35,866 nucleotides of DNA from a virus: IMG/VR virus record IMGVR_UViG_3300034073_000455, positions 1 to 35,866 of that record; one strand, given 5' to 3'. This document shows positions 20,811 through 28,545 of the stretch, piece by piece (the stretch's first letter is position 1; every line of letters begins with the position of its first letter). The notes under the pieces are model-generated. The model had not been told where the DNA came from, did not search any database, and worked only from the letters and a program-made list of their open reading frames with translations. The position numbers were made by a program, and so were the translations under genes.

Positions 20811-21530
20811 TCAGCCTTCGGTCAGTTTATCGGCGTCGCGATGGCGCAGTCTACGGCCGGTGCAATTCTGCAGCCAGCCACCGTACAGATCACGGCTCGA
20901 GAGGCGCCCACGGAGATGGTGCAGCATCAACTGATCACCGATATACACACCGCAGTGGTTGAGGCCACTGCCTTCGATGTTCATCAGCAGGCCATCGCCA
21001 AACTGCAGCGGCTCCTCCTCCGGCAGTTGATAGAAGCCAGCATCCTTCCAGAAGCCATCAAATAGCGGCTGCGACTCAAAATCCGCATGGGTGGCCGGTC
21101 GATCCCAATCCGGTAGGTCGATGCCGTGCTCGCCATACCAGTCACGCACGAGCGTCCAGCAGTCGCTCACATCCCACACCCAACTCCGCCCGATGAGCGG
21201 TGCCTTGTAGCCAGTGGGGTGCGTCTCTGACCAGGCCTCGGTCTTCGGATTAACGATGTACCACGGCAGGCCAGTGGCCTCGATGCTGATCAGATCCGGC
21301 TGGCTCGGTTCCGGTGGTGTGATTGGATGGCTATGGAAGATCGCCTCGATCTCGCCAGCATCCTCCGCAGCGGCATAGTCCTCAGGAGAGAGGACAAACT
21401 GTGTGCCGTCTTGATCCAGATTGCTGCAAGGCCAATAGCGGCGACGGCCTTTGATGACCACCACCAAGCCGCAAGCCTCACGAGGATCTTCCTCCTGGGC
21501 GTGCCTGAGCGCGTCATCTTTCCAGCTCAT
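20811..21530 (-). CDS. Tail tip peptidase, gpK-like (MPN plus NlpC/P60)
   Basis: A 239-residue two-domain protein like lambda gpK. The N-terminal part is an MPN/JAB domain: IFHSHP at 65-69 with H66 and H68, and Ser76/Asp79 of PSQPD to complete the JAMM-like zinc site. The C-terminal part (about 116-235) is NlpC/P60-like: [11 protein letters not shown] with Cys124, and [12 protein letters not shown] with His192. It is thought to cut peptidoglycan during DNA injection and to help tail tip assembly. The gene sits between L- and I-like genes and overlaps the L-like gene by four bases. Confidence 0.9.
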   Translation of the reverse strand: MSWKDDALRHAQEEDPREACGLVVVIKGRRRYWPCSNLDQDGTQFVLSPEDYAAAEDAGEIEAIFHSHPITPPEPSQPDLISIEATGLPWYIVNPKTEAWSETHPTGYKAPLIGRSWVWDVSDCWTLVRDWYGEHGIDLPDWDRPATHADFESQPLFDGFWKDAGFYQLPEEEPLQFGDGLLMNIEGSGLNHCGVYIGDQLMLHHLRGRLSSRDLYGGWLQNCTGRRLRHRDADKLTEG

Positions 21531-22264
21531 ACGGTGTAGGCGCCGATGCCAGGGAAGCTGCCATAGGGCAGCTCAGAGGTTGCCCCGAAGCGCAACTTAC
21601 AACTGCTGAGGCGCTTGCCGCATACATCAGCGGCCAGTGTGCCGACCACGTTGTCATTCGCATCCCAATAGTTGCTGCCGGTGTAACCGCACTCCGTCGA
21701 GCGGTAGACCCATTGGCAGATGTTGGCAATGCACTGGCGCTTAGGTGCCCGCACACCCACCAGGTCGAACGCCGCGGCCAGCTCGAACTCGACCACCTGC
21801 CGGCTCTCGGATGACTTGCGCGCGATCTTGTAGACCTCTCGCGGGAACTCGGCGGTCGGGTCCGGTGTGCCGTAGGGGTTGGTGCCGCCAGTGAAGTTAG
21901 CGCCATCGATGTAGCGCGCCATCGTGCGGATTCTGGTCAGTGTCGCCCCTGTCAGATCATTGCCGGCAGTGGTCGCATTGACTGTCGCGAGGATCGTGGT
22001 GATGCTGCCGAGGATGTTGCTCACCTTGATCTTCGGCCGCGGCAGGCTGCCGGTGCCTGTGTATTCAAATCCCTCGGCCTCGACCGGGAACCGCTGATAG
22101 CTGTTGCTATTCCAGACCAGCTCGCCGTTGGCGTTCATGTTGCTGCCAGCGTGGAAGCGGTAGATCGTGTTGCTGCCATGCAGGGCAGTCACAAGCTGCA
22201 GCTCGAATAGCTCGATGATGCTGCTCGGCGCGATCTTCTGTAGCTCTGAGACGGGTATCGCCAT
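21527..22264 (-). CDS. Minor tail protein L-like, possible iron-sulphur protein
   Basis: A 245-residue homologue of lambda gpL, part of the tail tip hub. Seen: [22 protein letters not shown] near 16-38, [20 protein letters not shown], and the C-terminal cysteines C178, C183 (CIANIC), C192 (ECGY), C215 and C222 (VCGKRLSSC). Tail tip proteins related to lambda gpL are reported to hold an iron-sulphur cluster through this region. There are enough cysteines for one here, which I infer by analogy. It overlaps the K-like gene and precedes it as in lambda. Confidence 0.9.
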   Translation of the reverse strand: MAIPVSELQKIAPSSIIELFELQLVTALHGSNTIYRFHAGSNMNANGELVWNSNSYQRFPVEAEGFEYTGTGSLPRPKIKVSNILGSITTILATVNATTAGNDLTGATLTRIRTMARYIDGANFTGGTNPYGTPDPTAEFPREVYKIARKSSESRQVVEFELAAAFDLVGVRAPKRQCIANICQWVYRSTECGYTGSNYWDANDNVVGTLAADVCGKRLSSCKLRFGATSELPYGSFPGIGAYTV

Positions 22265-22266
22265 GG

Positions 22267-22602
22267 CTACGGCTCAAATACCTCGATGAAGGTGGCGGTG
22301 ATGTTGTTGAAGTTGCAGGAACGCAGCGTGGTCTGCCACTCCCTGCAGATGTATTTGCCAGCAGTGCCGCTGGGTGGTGTCCAGTCGAAACTTTCGACGC
22401 CAGCTCGGGCATCCAAGAAGGCCGTGATGTTGTCGCGCTCGGTGTCGGTGCGGTTCAGAAAGTTGAGCTGCCACTCCTTGCCATTGCGGTGCAGACCAAA
22501 GCCGACGCGATGCTGGTAGCCATCACCTGCCTCGAATGTGACCACCCGCGGCTTGCTGATCTCAGTGGCCTCGAAGCTGGGCGTGTAGGAGAAGGTGGCC
22601 AT
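22267..22602 (-). CDS. Minor tail protein M-like
   Basis: A 111-residue homologue of lambda gpM/DUF2163-neighbouring tail tip proteins: MATFSYTPSFEATEISKPRV at the start, GDGYQHRVGFGLHRNGKEWQ, TDTERDNITAFLDARAGVESFDWTPP and CREWQTTL near the end. It sits two bases before the L-like gene and starts within the stop of the tape measure gene. The protein is thought to cap the tail tip around the tape measure. Length and order match lambda. Confidence 0.88.
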   Translation of the reverse strand: MATFSYTPSFEATEISKPRVVTFEAGDGYQHRVGFGLHRNGKEWQLNFLNRTDTERDNITAFLDARAGVESFDWTPPSGTAGKYICREWQTTLRSCNFNNITATFIEVFEP

Positions 22603-24875
22603 TAGTTGAGCAAGCCTCCTGGGCGCTTCTGAATCACGATCTCATTCTTGACGGCTTCGCTGATTGCCCGGCCGAACTCGGCGCCCTTGGCGTTATCACC
22701 TTGAACGCTGGTGCCGCTGGCGTCAACATTCACGACCACGCTGACAGCACCGCCGCCGTTGGCAGCCTGCACGCCGAGGCGGCCATCACGCCCGCGGCGC
22801 AGCGGCATGATCGCCTCGGGTCCGGCCTCACCCATCAGGCCGATGCCGTTGGCGAAGGGGAACATCGTCGGCTTGTCGATGATGCCGCCGCGGGCAAACT
22901 TCTGGATGCCGTTCTGGGCGAAGACGTTGCCCATGGCGCTCGGCTTGATATTGAAGATATCGAAGATGCCACCCACCAGCGGCTTGATGATTGCCTGCCG
23001 GATGGCGATGCGAGCAATGTCAGCGATGATGCTGTTGGCCAGGTCGGTGAAGTTCGCCTTGCCGGTGGTGACGAAGCTGGTTAGCTGATCCTCTAGACCT
23101 TGGAAGGCGCCCTTGACTGAATCAGCGACTTGTGCGCCGAAGTTCTTCAGGCTGTCGTAATACTGCCGAAGGCTTTCGCCGAAGGTATCTCCGAAGCCAT
23201 CCTTCACCTGCTTACTGGCAGCCACCAGCTCCTTCAGCTTGTCGATCTGCGCCTGAGTCAAACCAGGCAGGCGCTCGAGGATTGTTTGCAGTTCGCGATC
23301 GATCTCGACCTGCTTGAGCTTGTCGCCGGTGATCAGGCCAGCCTTGATCTGCAGCTCCTCCACAGTGCGCTTGTAATCCTCCTGCAGTTGGTTGCGCTTG
23401 ATAAAGTCCTGCGCAACAGCGGCGCCCGTCTTCGTCGCTATGTCGGCAATGTCCTCCATGTATTGCCGCTCGGCCTTGGCTAGCTCAAGCATATCGTTGC
23501 GGTTCTTCAGCTTGCTCTCCGCAAATTTTTGCTGAGCGATCTCGTATTTGATCGAAGCGACCTGCGTTTCGTTTTCCTTCCGCTGCGCTTCAAGCAGATC
23601 CAGCTCGAGCTGATACAGCTTCTGGCTCATCTCCTCTGCTTTCTTCGGCTTCGCGCCAGCGCCTGTGCGCAAACCGCTTAAATCCGGCGTGGTGCCGGGC
23701 GGAGGTGTCGGGATGTTCGGCATCGTGAGTGCGCCTTGGATGCCGGTGCCGATCTTCTTCATCAGATCATCGATCAGCTTGCCAAGACTGACAGCCAACC
23801 CCAAGCCGACAGCGCCGCCGCCAATCACACCAAGCGCCTTCGCCTGCGCAGGTCCAGGAGTCTGCAGGCCAGCGATCAAGCTAAGCACCGCGGCGCGTGC
23901 CGTTTGCACTGCAAGAGTTGCTCTTTCAATGCTTAATAAACCGAGCATCAGGCCACGAAGAGCGCTTAGTGCCTTCGTAAAGTTAGTGATGTTGGTTGCG
24001 ATAAACACGCCAGCAGTCACACCACCGAGCACCACCATCGTCTTGATCAGACCAGCAGCTATTTGCTGCAATCCAGCCGCACCACCGATCGCCTTGTAGA
24101 ACTCACCTGCAAGATTGCCCACGAAAGTAATCGCCTGCGTGATCACGCTCACCAACCCACTCATCACCGGCAGCAGTGCTGAACCGATCTGCACGGTGAG
24201 CACAGTGGTCTGAGCCTTCATCAGGCCGAGCTGATCATTGAACGCATCAGCCTTGTCGGCAAAGTCGGGACCGATGCCGAGGCCGAAGCGCTGGATCTCC
24301 TTGCTGCCGAGGTTCAAGATCGGGATCAGTTCGGCGCCAGCTTTGCCGAATATCTTGATCGCCAGTGCTGCCTTCTCCGGTCCATCACGCAACTGAGCAA
24401 AACGATCAGCTACATCGAGGAACACCTTGTCAGCGCTACGCAGCGTGCCATCCGCCTCGGTGGTGGCAACGCCAACGGTCTTAAATGCAGCAGCCGCCGC
24501 CTCCGTGCCAGTGGCTGCGGCCACCATGTTCTTATTCAGGAATGTCAGTCCCTTCGCCACGCCCTCGAGGCTGCTGCCGCTCAGCTCCGCTGCCACCTTG
24601 AACTGCCCCAACGTCTCCACACCGACGCCAGTACGTTGCGACAAATCGCGCATATCGTCCGCCAAGTCGATCGCCGACTTGGCTAGCGCCACCACACCGC
24701 CAGTCACGGCCACAGCGGCCAGACTCTTGAGGCCGGTATAGAGCAGGTTGGTCGCCATGCTGGCGTTCTTGATGCGCCCCTCAAGGCCTTGCATCGAGTT
24801 GCCAAGGCGCCGGATATTGTTCTCACCCGCCACGTTGGCGGTGATCTTCAGCATGGCCTCCATGTTCATTGCCAT
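22602..24875 (-). CDS. Tape measure protein
   Basis: A 757-residue tape measure protein, which fixes tail length and forms the channel for DNA injection. Seen: an N-terminal helical segment (NIRRLGNSMQGLEGRIKNAS), several hydrophobic spans in the first half (LAAVAVTGGVVALAKSA; VVLGGVTAGVFIATNITN; LGVIGGGAVGLGLAVSLG), long coiled-coil runs (ELDLLEAQRKENETQVASI) and a Gly-rich C-terminus (FARGGIIDKPTMFPFANGIGLMGEAGPEAIMPL) typical of lambda H-type proteins. Using about 0.15 nm per residue the tail would be around 110 nm, a rough estimate. Confidence 0.93.
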   Translation of the reverse strand: MAMNMEAMLKITANVAGENNIRRLGNSMQGLEGRIKNASMATNLLYTGLKSLAAVAVTGGVVALAKSAIDLADDMRDLSQRTGVGVETLGQFKVAAELSGSSLEGVAKGLTFLNKNMVAAATGTEAAAAAFKTVGVATTEADGTLRSADKVFLDVADRFAQLRDGPEKAALAIKIFGKAGAELIPILNLGSKEIQRFGLGIGPDFADKADAFNDQLGLMKAQTTVLTVQIGSALLPVMSGLVSVITQAITFVGNLAGEFYKAIGGAAGLQQIAAGLIKTMVVLGGVTAGVFIATNITNFTKALSALRGLMLGLLSIERATLAVQTARAAVLSLIAGLQTPGPAQAKALGVIGGGAVGLGLAVSLGKLIDDLMKKIGTGIQGALTMPNIPTPPPGTTPDLSGLRTGAGAKPKKAEEMSQKLYQLELDLLEAQRKENETQVASIKYEIAQQKFAESKLKNRNDMLELAKAERQYMEDIADIATKTGAAVAQDFIKRNQLQEDYKRTVEELQIKAGLITGDKLKQVEIDRELQTILERLPGLTQAQIDKLKELVAASKQVKDGFGDTFGESLRQYYDSLKNFGAQVADSVKGAFQGLEDQLTSFVTTGKANFTDLANSIIADIARIAIRQAIIKPLVGGIFDIFNIKPSAMGNVFAQNGIQKFARGGIIDKPTMFPFANGIGLMGEAGPEAIMPLRRGRDGRLGVQAANGGGAVSVVVNVDASGTSVQGDNAKGAEFGRAISEAVKNEIVIQKRPGGLLN

Positions 24876-24877
24876 GG

Positions 24878-25168
24878 CTATGCCCCCTGCTTATTGATCA
24901 CCGTCATCGCTGCGGCCTCCATCACCTGAAGATCCTCCAGCAGCGCACGCGGTTCCTCTACGTCGTACAGCTTAAACAGCCAACGCACCGCTGCATAGTC
25001 CAATCCGATGACGCCACTCATCGTGGTGCGCCACTGCGTCTGGACTCGCAGGAACATCTCAACCACTGGCCAGTTCTCCGGCAGGATCCCGAAGTCTTCA
25101 TCAGGCGGCGGCGGCAGATCGGGCAGATCGAAGCCGAAGGCCGCGGCATCGTCGGCGGTTTCGTCCAC
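24878..25168 (-). CDS. DUF1799-like second part of frameshifted tail chaperone
   Basis: A 96-residue frame (GTG at 25168) lying in the -1 frame relative to the gene at 25204-25548. Reading back past the GTG, the frame is open to the slippery site at 25207 (LIEAAEHWAGGG), so it is probably translated mainly as an extension, giving a protein of about 223 residues. Seen: an acidic Pro-rich stretch (LPDLPPPPDEDFG), then FLRVQTQWRTTMSGVIGLDYAAVRWLFKLY and a helix ending at INKQGA. The pattern is that of DUF1799 and, by position, of lambda gpT. Such proteins guide tail tube assembly on the tape measure, whose gene starts two bases downstream. Confidence 0.8.
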   Translation of the reverse strand: MDETADDAAAFGFDLPDLPPPPDEDFGILPENWPVVEMFLRVQTQWRTTMSGVIGLDYAAVRWLFKLYDVEEPRALLEDLQVMEAAAMTVINKQGA

Positions 25169-25203
25169 AACGCCACCGCCTGCCCAATGCTCAGCGGCCT
25201 CAA

Positions 25204-25548
25204 TCAGTTTTTTCGCTTAGCTCCCTGCAGGCTCTCGAAGTAGGCCACCGTGATGGCGCTCGCCAGCATCGGCACATCGAGCAACTGCTCCAGCGCCTTC
25301 TGGCTGAAGGGCACATCCTTGCCATCGCCATCGGTCACGCCAGACCAGCCGACCAATACCTCAGCCGCAAGATCAGCATCAGTGATCTCCTCGGTCTTGA
25401 TCTGGGCGCCGATCTCCATGATGCGGGACTGGCTCAACCGACGAAACTCCCCGTCGAAGGTCTGCCGTTGCATACGGCCACCGTCGACGGGGATATCAAA
25501 TGCGACCGGCCATGAGTAGGTGTCCGACTGCTTAAGAACAAAAGCCAA
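25204..25548 (-). CDS. Tail assembly chaperone (gpG-like)
   Basis: A 114-residue chaperone that binds the tape measure and tail tube subunits: LKQSDTYSWPVAFDIPVDGG, then RLSQSRIMEIGAQIKTEEITDADLAAEVLVGWSGV and KALEQLLDVPMLASAITVAYFESL. The last residues are GAKRKN, where the codons CGA AAA AAC TGA hold the -1 slippery heptamer. The position between the major tail protein and the tape measure is that of lambda gpG. The start ATG follows the major tail protein stop by two bases. Confidence 0.85.
   Translation of the reverse strand: MAFVLKQSDTYSWPVAFDIPVDGGRMQRQTFDGEFRRLSQSRIMEIGAQIKTEEITDADLAAEVLVGWSGVTDGDGKDVPFSQKALEQLLDVPMLASAITVAYFESLQGAKRKN
25207..25213 (-). promoter_or_regulatory. Programmed -1 frameshift site A AAA AAC
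   Basis: The minus-strand heptamer A AAA AAC (X XXY YYZ form) lies immediately before the zero-frame stop TGA (25204-25206). Slippage by one base changes the reading to CTG ATT GAG, which stays open into the DUF1799-like frame down to 24878. This is the same arrangement as lambda G/GT. Confidence 0.8.
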
Positions 25549-25550
25549 GG

Positions 25551-26489
25551 TCAGGTGAAGGCGAGACTGAACTCATCATTGCCTGAACTGGTCGGAACCG
25601 CAATGAACGGCATGTTCAGCATCTGCACGCCATCCTGATCCGAGTAGGTCAGGTTGCCCAGGTCAGACTGAGCAGTGGTCACCGTGGCGATGTTGCCGCC
25701 GGTGGTGCCGTGCTGGAAGGTGATGCTGCCGGTGCTGCTGCCGGTAGCAATCGTGAAGAAGTCCTTGGCCGTGATGGTTGGAGCTTCGATCACGATGGTG
25801 CCGCTGGGCGCCCGGTTGGTGATCATGATCTCCTTCGCGCAGCCGACCAGCTCGCGATAGATCACGTCATTGGCCATGCTGAAGTTGTAGCTCTGCAGGC
25901 AGCCGCTGTAGGAGAAGGCGGTGAAGTTGGTGGTGTTGCCCTGCTTGAAGATCAGCGGAGTGGCCTGGTTCGCGTAGGTCGGGGTGGGCAGCGTCTCATC
26001 GGTCGGGGCGTTGTAGATGCCCGTCAGGGTGAAGCTGATCACGGGAATCTGACCCACCTCGCCGTTGATCTCGAAGGTACCGCGGCAGCCGGTCAGCTTG
26101 TGGCGGATGCCATCCTCGTGGTAGTGGATGGTGCAGCTCTCGAAGCCGCTGCTCTCGGGCGCGTAGGTGGCGCTGGTGCTGGTCACCAGTGTCTCAGACA
26201 GACCGCAGCTACGCAGCACCGGACCATAGGCCGGAGCGGTGCCAGCCGTGCCAGAGCCGGCCAGCTCCACCTCGAAGCTCACCTCGACCCTGGTCTGAGC
26301 CAGCAGTTGATCGGCTTGCCCCATGTAAGGGCGAACCAGATCGCGGTTCACAGTCTCAGCGACCAGTGGCTGGATCTCGAGGTTGCGCACCAAGATCGCA
26401 TTGCTCGCGCCGGTTGGGCTCGAATCTTGCGCGTAAGTGCTTTCAATCTTCGCCAGGATCAGGCGCCGGCGCGTCAGAACTGATGCCAT
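25551..26489 (-). CDS. Major tail protein
   Basis: A 312-residue tail tube protein: ASVLTRRRLILAKIESTYAQDSSPTGA at the start, then a beta-rich middle with EVSFEVELAGSGTAGTAPAYGPVLRSCGLSET, the KLTGCRGTFEINGEVGQIPVISFTLTGIYN signature common to phage tail tube proteins, and SYNFSMANDVIYRELVG. The last third (FFTIATGSSTGSITFQHGTTGGNIATVTTAQSDLG) completes the beta sandwich. It forms the stacked rings of the tail. The start overlaps a small gene at 26443-26607; its stop is two bases from the chaperone gene. Confidence 0.9.
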   Translation of the reverse strand: MASVLTRRRLILAKIESTYAQDSSPTGASNAILVRNLEIQPLVAETVNRDLVRPYMGQADQLLAQTRVEVSFEVELAGSGTAGTAPAYGPVLRSCGLSETLVTSTSATYAPESSGFESCTIHYHEDGIRHKLTGCRGTFEINGEVGQIPVISFTLTGIYNAPTDETLPTPTYANQATPLIFKQGNTTNFTAFSYSGCLQSYNFSMANDVIYRELVGCAKEIMITNRAPSGTIVIEAPTITAKDFFTIATGSSTGSITFQHGTTGGNIATVTTAQSDLGNLTYSDQDGVQMLNMPFIAVPTSSGNDEFSLAFT

Positions 26490-26607
26490 CGGTGGCTACC
26501 TCAGGTTGTGGATGGGGAGCCGGCTGAGTTCGCTCGATGAGCTTTCGCTTGCCGGTTTTCTTGTCGACCAGATAGCTGCCGCCCTGGCCTTTGTGTTCGT
26601 CCATCAT
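26443..26607 (-). CDS. Small tail-region protein (54 residues)
   Basis: A short protein that overlaps the start of the major tail protein by 47 bases in another frame. Seen: MMDEHKGQGGSYLVDKKTGKRKLIERTQ, then a Pro/Ala-rich acidic tail (PAPHPQPEVATDGISSDAPAP). Small proteins with the KG-x-GGSY...KTGKR...RTQ pattern between the tail terminator and the tube protein are known to me from other siphoviruses, without function. Either of the first two ATGs (26607, 26604) may start it. Confidence 0.6.
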   Translation of the reverse strand: MMDEHKGQGGSYLVDKKTGKRKLIERTQPAPHPQPEVATDGISSDAPAPDPGED

Positions 26608-26615
26608 CGTAGCTA

Positions 26616-27047
26616 CTACGGACTCTGCGCCAAATTAGCGACCTGAGTCCGATACTTCACAACGTAGTCGCAGGAGATCACACCAGATGGCTGGTCGGCC
26701 TCCTGCATATCGAAGCTCACACCAGTCGGTTGCACGTCGTAGGCATGGCCTCCGACCGTTAGATCCGCCATCACATTTGCGTGCAAACTCTCCACGATCG
26801 GATCAGCCACCTGATCTGGGATGTTGCCGCGCACGATCACTGCGATGCGAACCGTGAGCGTCCAGTCCAGCGTCGGTGTGCTGGTCAACTGCACGCACAC
26901 ATCATTGATCGGCTCGACCACGATCGCCGGCAGCTCGCCCCTAGCCAGCGGCTCCACCCTGCTGCGATAGATCCTCGTGCTCACGCCGGTGGTATTCGTG
27001 AGCGCCGTGCGGATACCGGCCAGGATCGACTCGCGCTTGGTTGTCAT
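26616..27047 (-). CDS. Tail terminator (gpU-like)
   Basis: A 143-residue protein from the ATG at 27047 (ATGA overlap with the previous gene). Seen: TTKRESILAGIRTALTN helix, YRSRVEPLARGELPAIVVEPIND, then TPTLDWTLTVRIAVIVRGNIPDQVADPIVESLHANVMADL and a final strand pair ending YVVKYRTQV. This is the alpha/beta plan of lambda gpU, the ring that ends tail growth and joins to the head. The order FII-like, fibre, U-like, tube protein is close to lambda. The in-frame start at 27074 lies inside the neighbour and was not chosen. Confidence 0.85.
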   Translation of the reverse strand: MTTKRESILAGIRTALTNTTGVSTRIYRSRVEPLARGELPAIVVEPINDVCVQLTSTPTLDWTLTVRIAVIVRGNIPDQVADPIVESLHANVMADLTVGGHAYDVQPTGVSFDMQEADQPSGVISCDYVVKYRTQVANLAQSP

Positions 27048-27682
27048 GCCGATGCCACCTGCACCACTGTGCAAATGATGCCCGGAATCCCCGGATGCGT
27101 GAACGGACTGGTCGCCGCGGCCTCGGCGTGGATGTATGCAGCAGCGTTGCTAGTCGCCCAGATCAGCTCGATATAGTCCGCCGCCGCCAGCTTGAGGATG
27201 AAGTTCACGGTCCCGATCACGTTGCCAGGCGTGCCGCCGTGACTAGCAATGATGCTGAACTTGCTATCGCTGTCAGCCACATCACCACTTGCGCCACTGT
27301 CGTTCTTGCGCAGCCACACGTTGATGTCGTGGATGCTGGTGTCGGTATTGCTGAACTGAATCGAGAACGTGAAGCTGTAGATCCCAGGATGATCGACCGT
27401 GATTCGGCTATCCGAGATCACTTTGATGCCACGATTGTCCAGGTCGTTCTTGCGCAGCAGGATCGACGTTGGCGTATTAGCCGTAGCCGTCTGCGACGTT
27501 GTATCCCAGAACGATGCCCAGTTCGCTGGACTGCTGAAATACGGCAGCGTATTCCATGCCGTTCTGCCGTCACCAATCTTCAGGTTGCCGGTCTGACTTT
27601 CAAGGCCAGGCTCTCCTGCCATCAGCACAGGATTCTGCGCTGCCCACTGGCTCCGTGTGTTGACCTTGAAGGGACCGCTCAT
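27044..27682 (-). CDS. Fibre-like protein: Mtd N-terminal type plus C1q-like domain
   Basis: A 212-residue protein. The first 50 residues (NTRSQWAAQNPVLMAGEPGLE, TGNLKIGDGRTAWNTLPY) match the N-terminal module of major tropism determinant and other fibre proteins, which attaches to the virion. The C-terminal ~130 residues are strand-rich with the TNF/C1q-like jelly-roll pattern (DHPGIYSFTFSIQFSN, VNVWLRKND-type, AAADYIELIWATSNAAAYIHAEAA). It may be a short head or collar fibre that binds host surface sugars or proteins. It sits where lambda has gene Z. Confidence 0.75.
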   Translation of the reverse strand: MSGPFKVNTRSQWAAQNPVLMAGEPGLESQTGNLKIGDGRTAWNTLPYFSSPANWASFWDTTSQTATANTPTSILLRKNDLDNRGIKVISDSRITVDHPGIYSFTFSIQFSNTDTSIHDINVWLRKNDSGASGDVADSDSKFSIIASHGGTPGNVIGTVNFILKLAAADYIELIWATSNAAAYIHAEAAATSPFTHPGIPGIICTVVQVASA

Positions 27683-27957
27683 GTCTTCTGAATCCCGAGC
27701 TGGACGAACTTGCCATCGTCGATGAGCATCGTCTCGCGGACGGTGTAAGAAGCCCCATCCACAGTGATTGAATCACCACGGATGAGGCTTCCAAATGCAG
27801 AGGCTCTGGCCGTCAGCGTGTAGTCGGTGGTGAGCACCATCCCATCGCTGATCACCTGGCTAGGCATGTCCAGGATCCCATTGGCGGTAGTGGCGCCAGC
27901 CGTACAGCTAACGCCAAAGTCCGCCAAGAAAATATCCAGATCCTCCGTGATCGCCAT
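27679..27957 (-). CDS. Head-tail joining protein (FII-like)
   Basis: A 92-residue protein with the fold pattern of lambda gpFII: AITEDLDIFLADFG at the start, strands with DYTLTARASAFGSLIRGDSITVDGASYTVRE and DGKFVQLGIQKT near the end. It caps the portal and connects it to the tail tube. Its start overlaps nothing but follows the next gene's stop by two bases, and its stop overlaps the fibre-like gene start by four. Confidence 0.78.
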   Translation of the reverse strand: MAITEDLDIFLADFGVSCTAGATTANGILDMPSQVISDGMVLTTDYTLTARASAFGSLIRGDSITVDGASYTVRETMLIDDGKFVQLGIQKT

Positions 27958-27959
27958 GA

Positions 27960-28340
27960 TCAGCCGTACTTAGCCGAGGCCAAACCGATCACAGCAACAG
28001 CACCAGCGCCAGTACCACCAGCCACGGTCACAGAGACCTTGACGTAGCGCTTCAGCGAGGTGACGTTGACGTAAATCTTCTGCAGCGAAGCAGTGTTGGC
28101 AGCAGTGGTGGTGAAGCCACCACCAGTCACGTCGGTGTAAGTACCGCCGGAGGTGTCGGATTCGGTCAGCTTCACGGCGTAGGTGATGCCAGCACCGCCG
28201 GCTTCGGCGTCCAGCAGCACAGCCATGTCGCCTTCATAGCCCTGCAGATCAATAGCAGAGCCAGTCCCGGTAGCAGCCACAACGTCGTTGCGGAGCAGAC
28301 CCAGGATTGTGGTCTTGGAGCCAAGGTTGTGGATGGTCAT
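27960..28340 (-). CDS. Head decoration-like protein, beta-rich
   Basis: A 126-residue protein rich in Gly, Thr and Val with regular strands (ITYAVKLTESDTSGGTYTDV, KRYVKVSVTVAGGTGAG, VAVIGLASAKYG). The jelly-roll-like alternation and the position after the capsid gene suggest a decoration or cement protein or a minor head protein. I do not recognise a fixed family, although similar Ig-like proteins occur at this place in HK97-like phages. It starts by ATGA-type overlap with the gene upstream. Confidence 0.65.
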   Translation of the reverse strand: MTIHNLGSKTTILGLLRNDVVAATGTGSAIDLQGYEGDMAVLLDAEAGGAGITYAVKLTESDTSGGTYTDVTGGGFTTTAANTASLQKIYVNVTSLKRYVKVSVTVAGGTGAGAVAVIGLASAKYG

Positions 28341-28543
28341 GATTTAGCCCTCCGTCGAGGGGTAGATGGTTTAGGTGCTGGCTGAGCAATAACCTCAACC
28401 AAATCGGCCACCTTGTCGGCGACCTCAACAGCTTTGCCAATACCGATCAGAAGCTTGGCGTCCGAGGGGGAAGCCTCATGGACTTCCCCGAGACGGATCA
28501 CTTGGCCTGCCAGCATTGTTTGCCGTAGGACCTTGATCAACAT
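28337..28543 (-). CDS. Small head-region protein with basic tail
   Basis: A 68-residue protein: MLIKVLRQTMLAGQVIRLGEVHEASPSDAKLLIGIGKAVEV, a small beta-beta-alpha unit like those found next to capsid genes in other phages, then a Pro- and Arg-rich end (QPAPKPSTPRRRAKS) likely to be unfolded. It lies two bases after the capsid gene. A role in head completion or DNA contact is plausible but not shown. Confidence 0.65.
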   Translation of the reverse strand: MLIKVLRQTMLAGQVIRLGEVHEASPSDAKLLIGIGKAVEVADKVADLVEVIAQPAPKPSTPRRRAKS

Positions 28544-28545
28544 GA

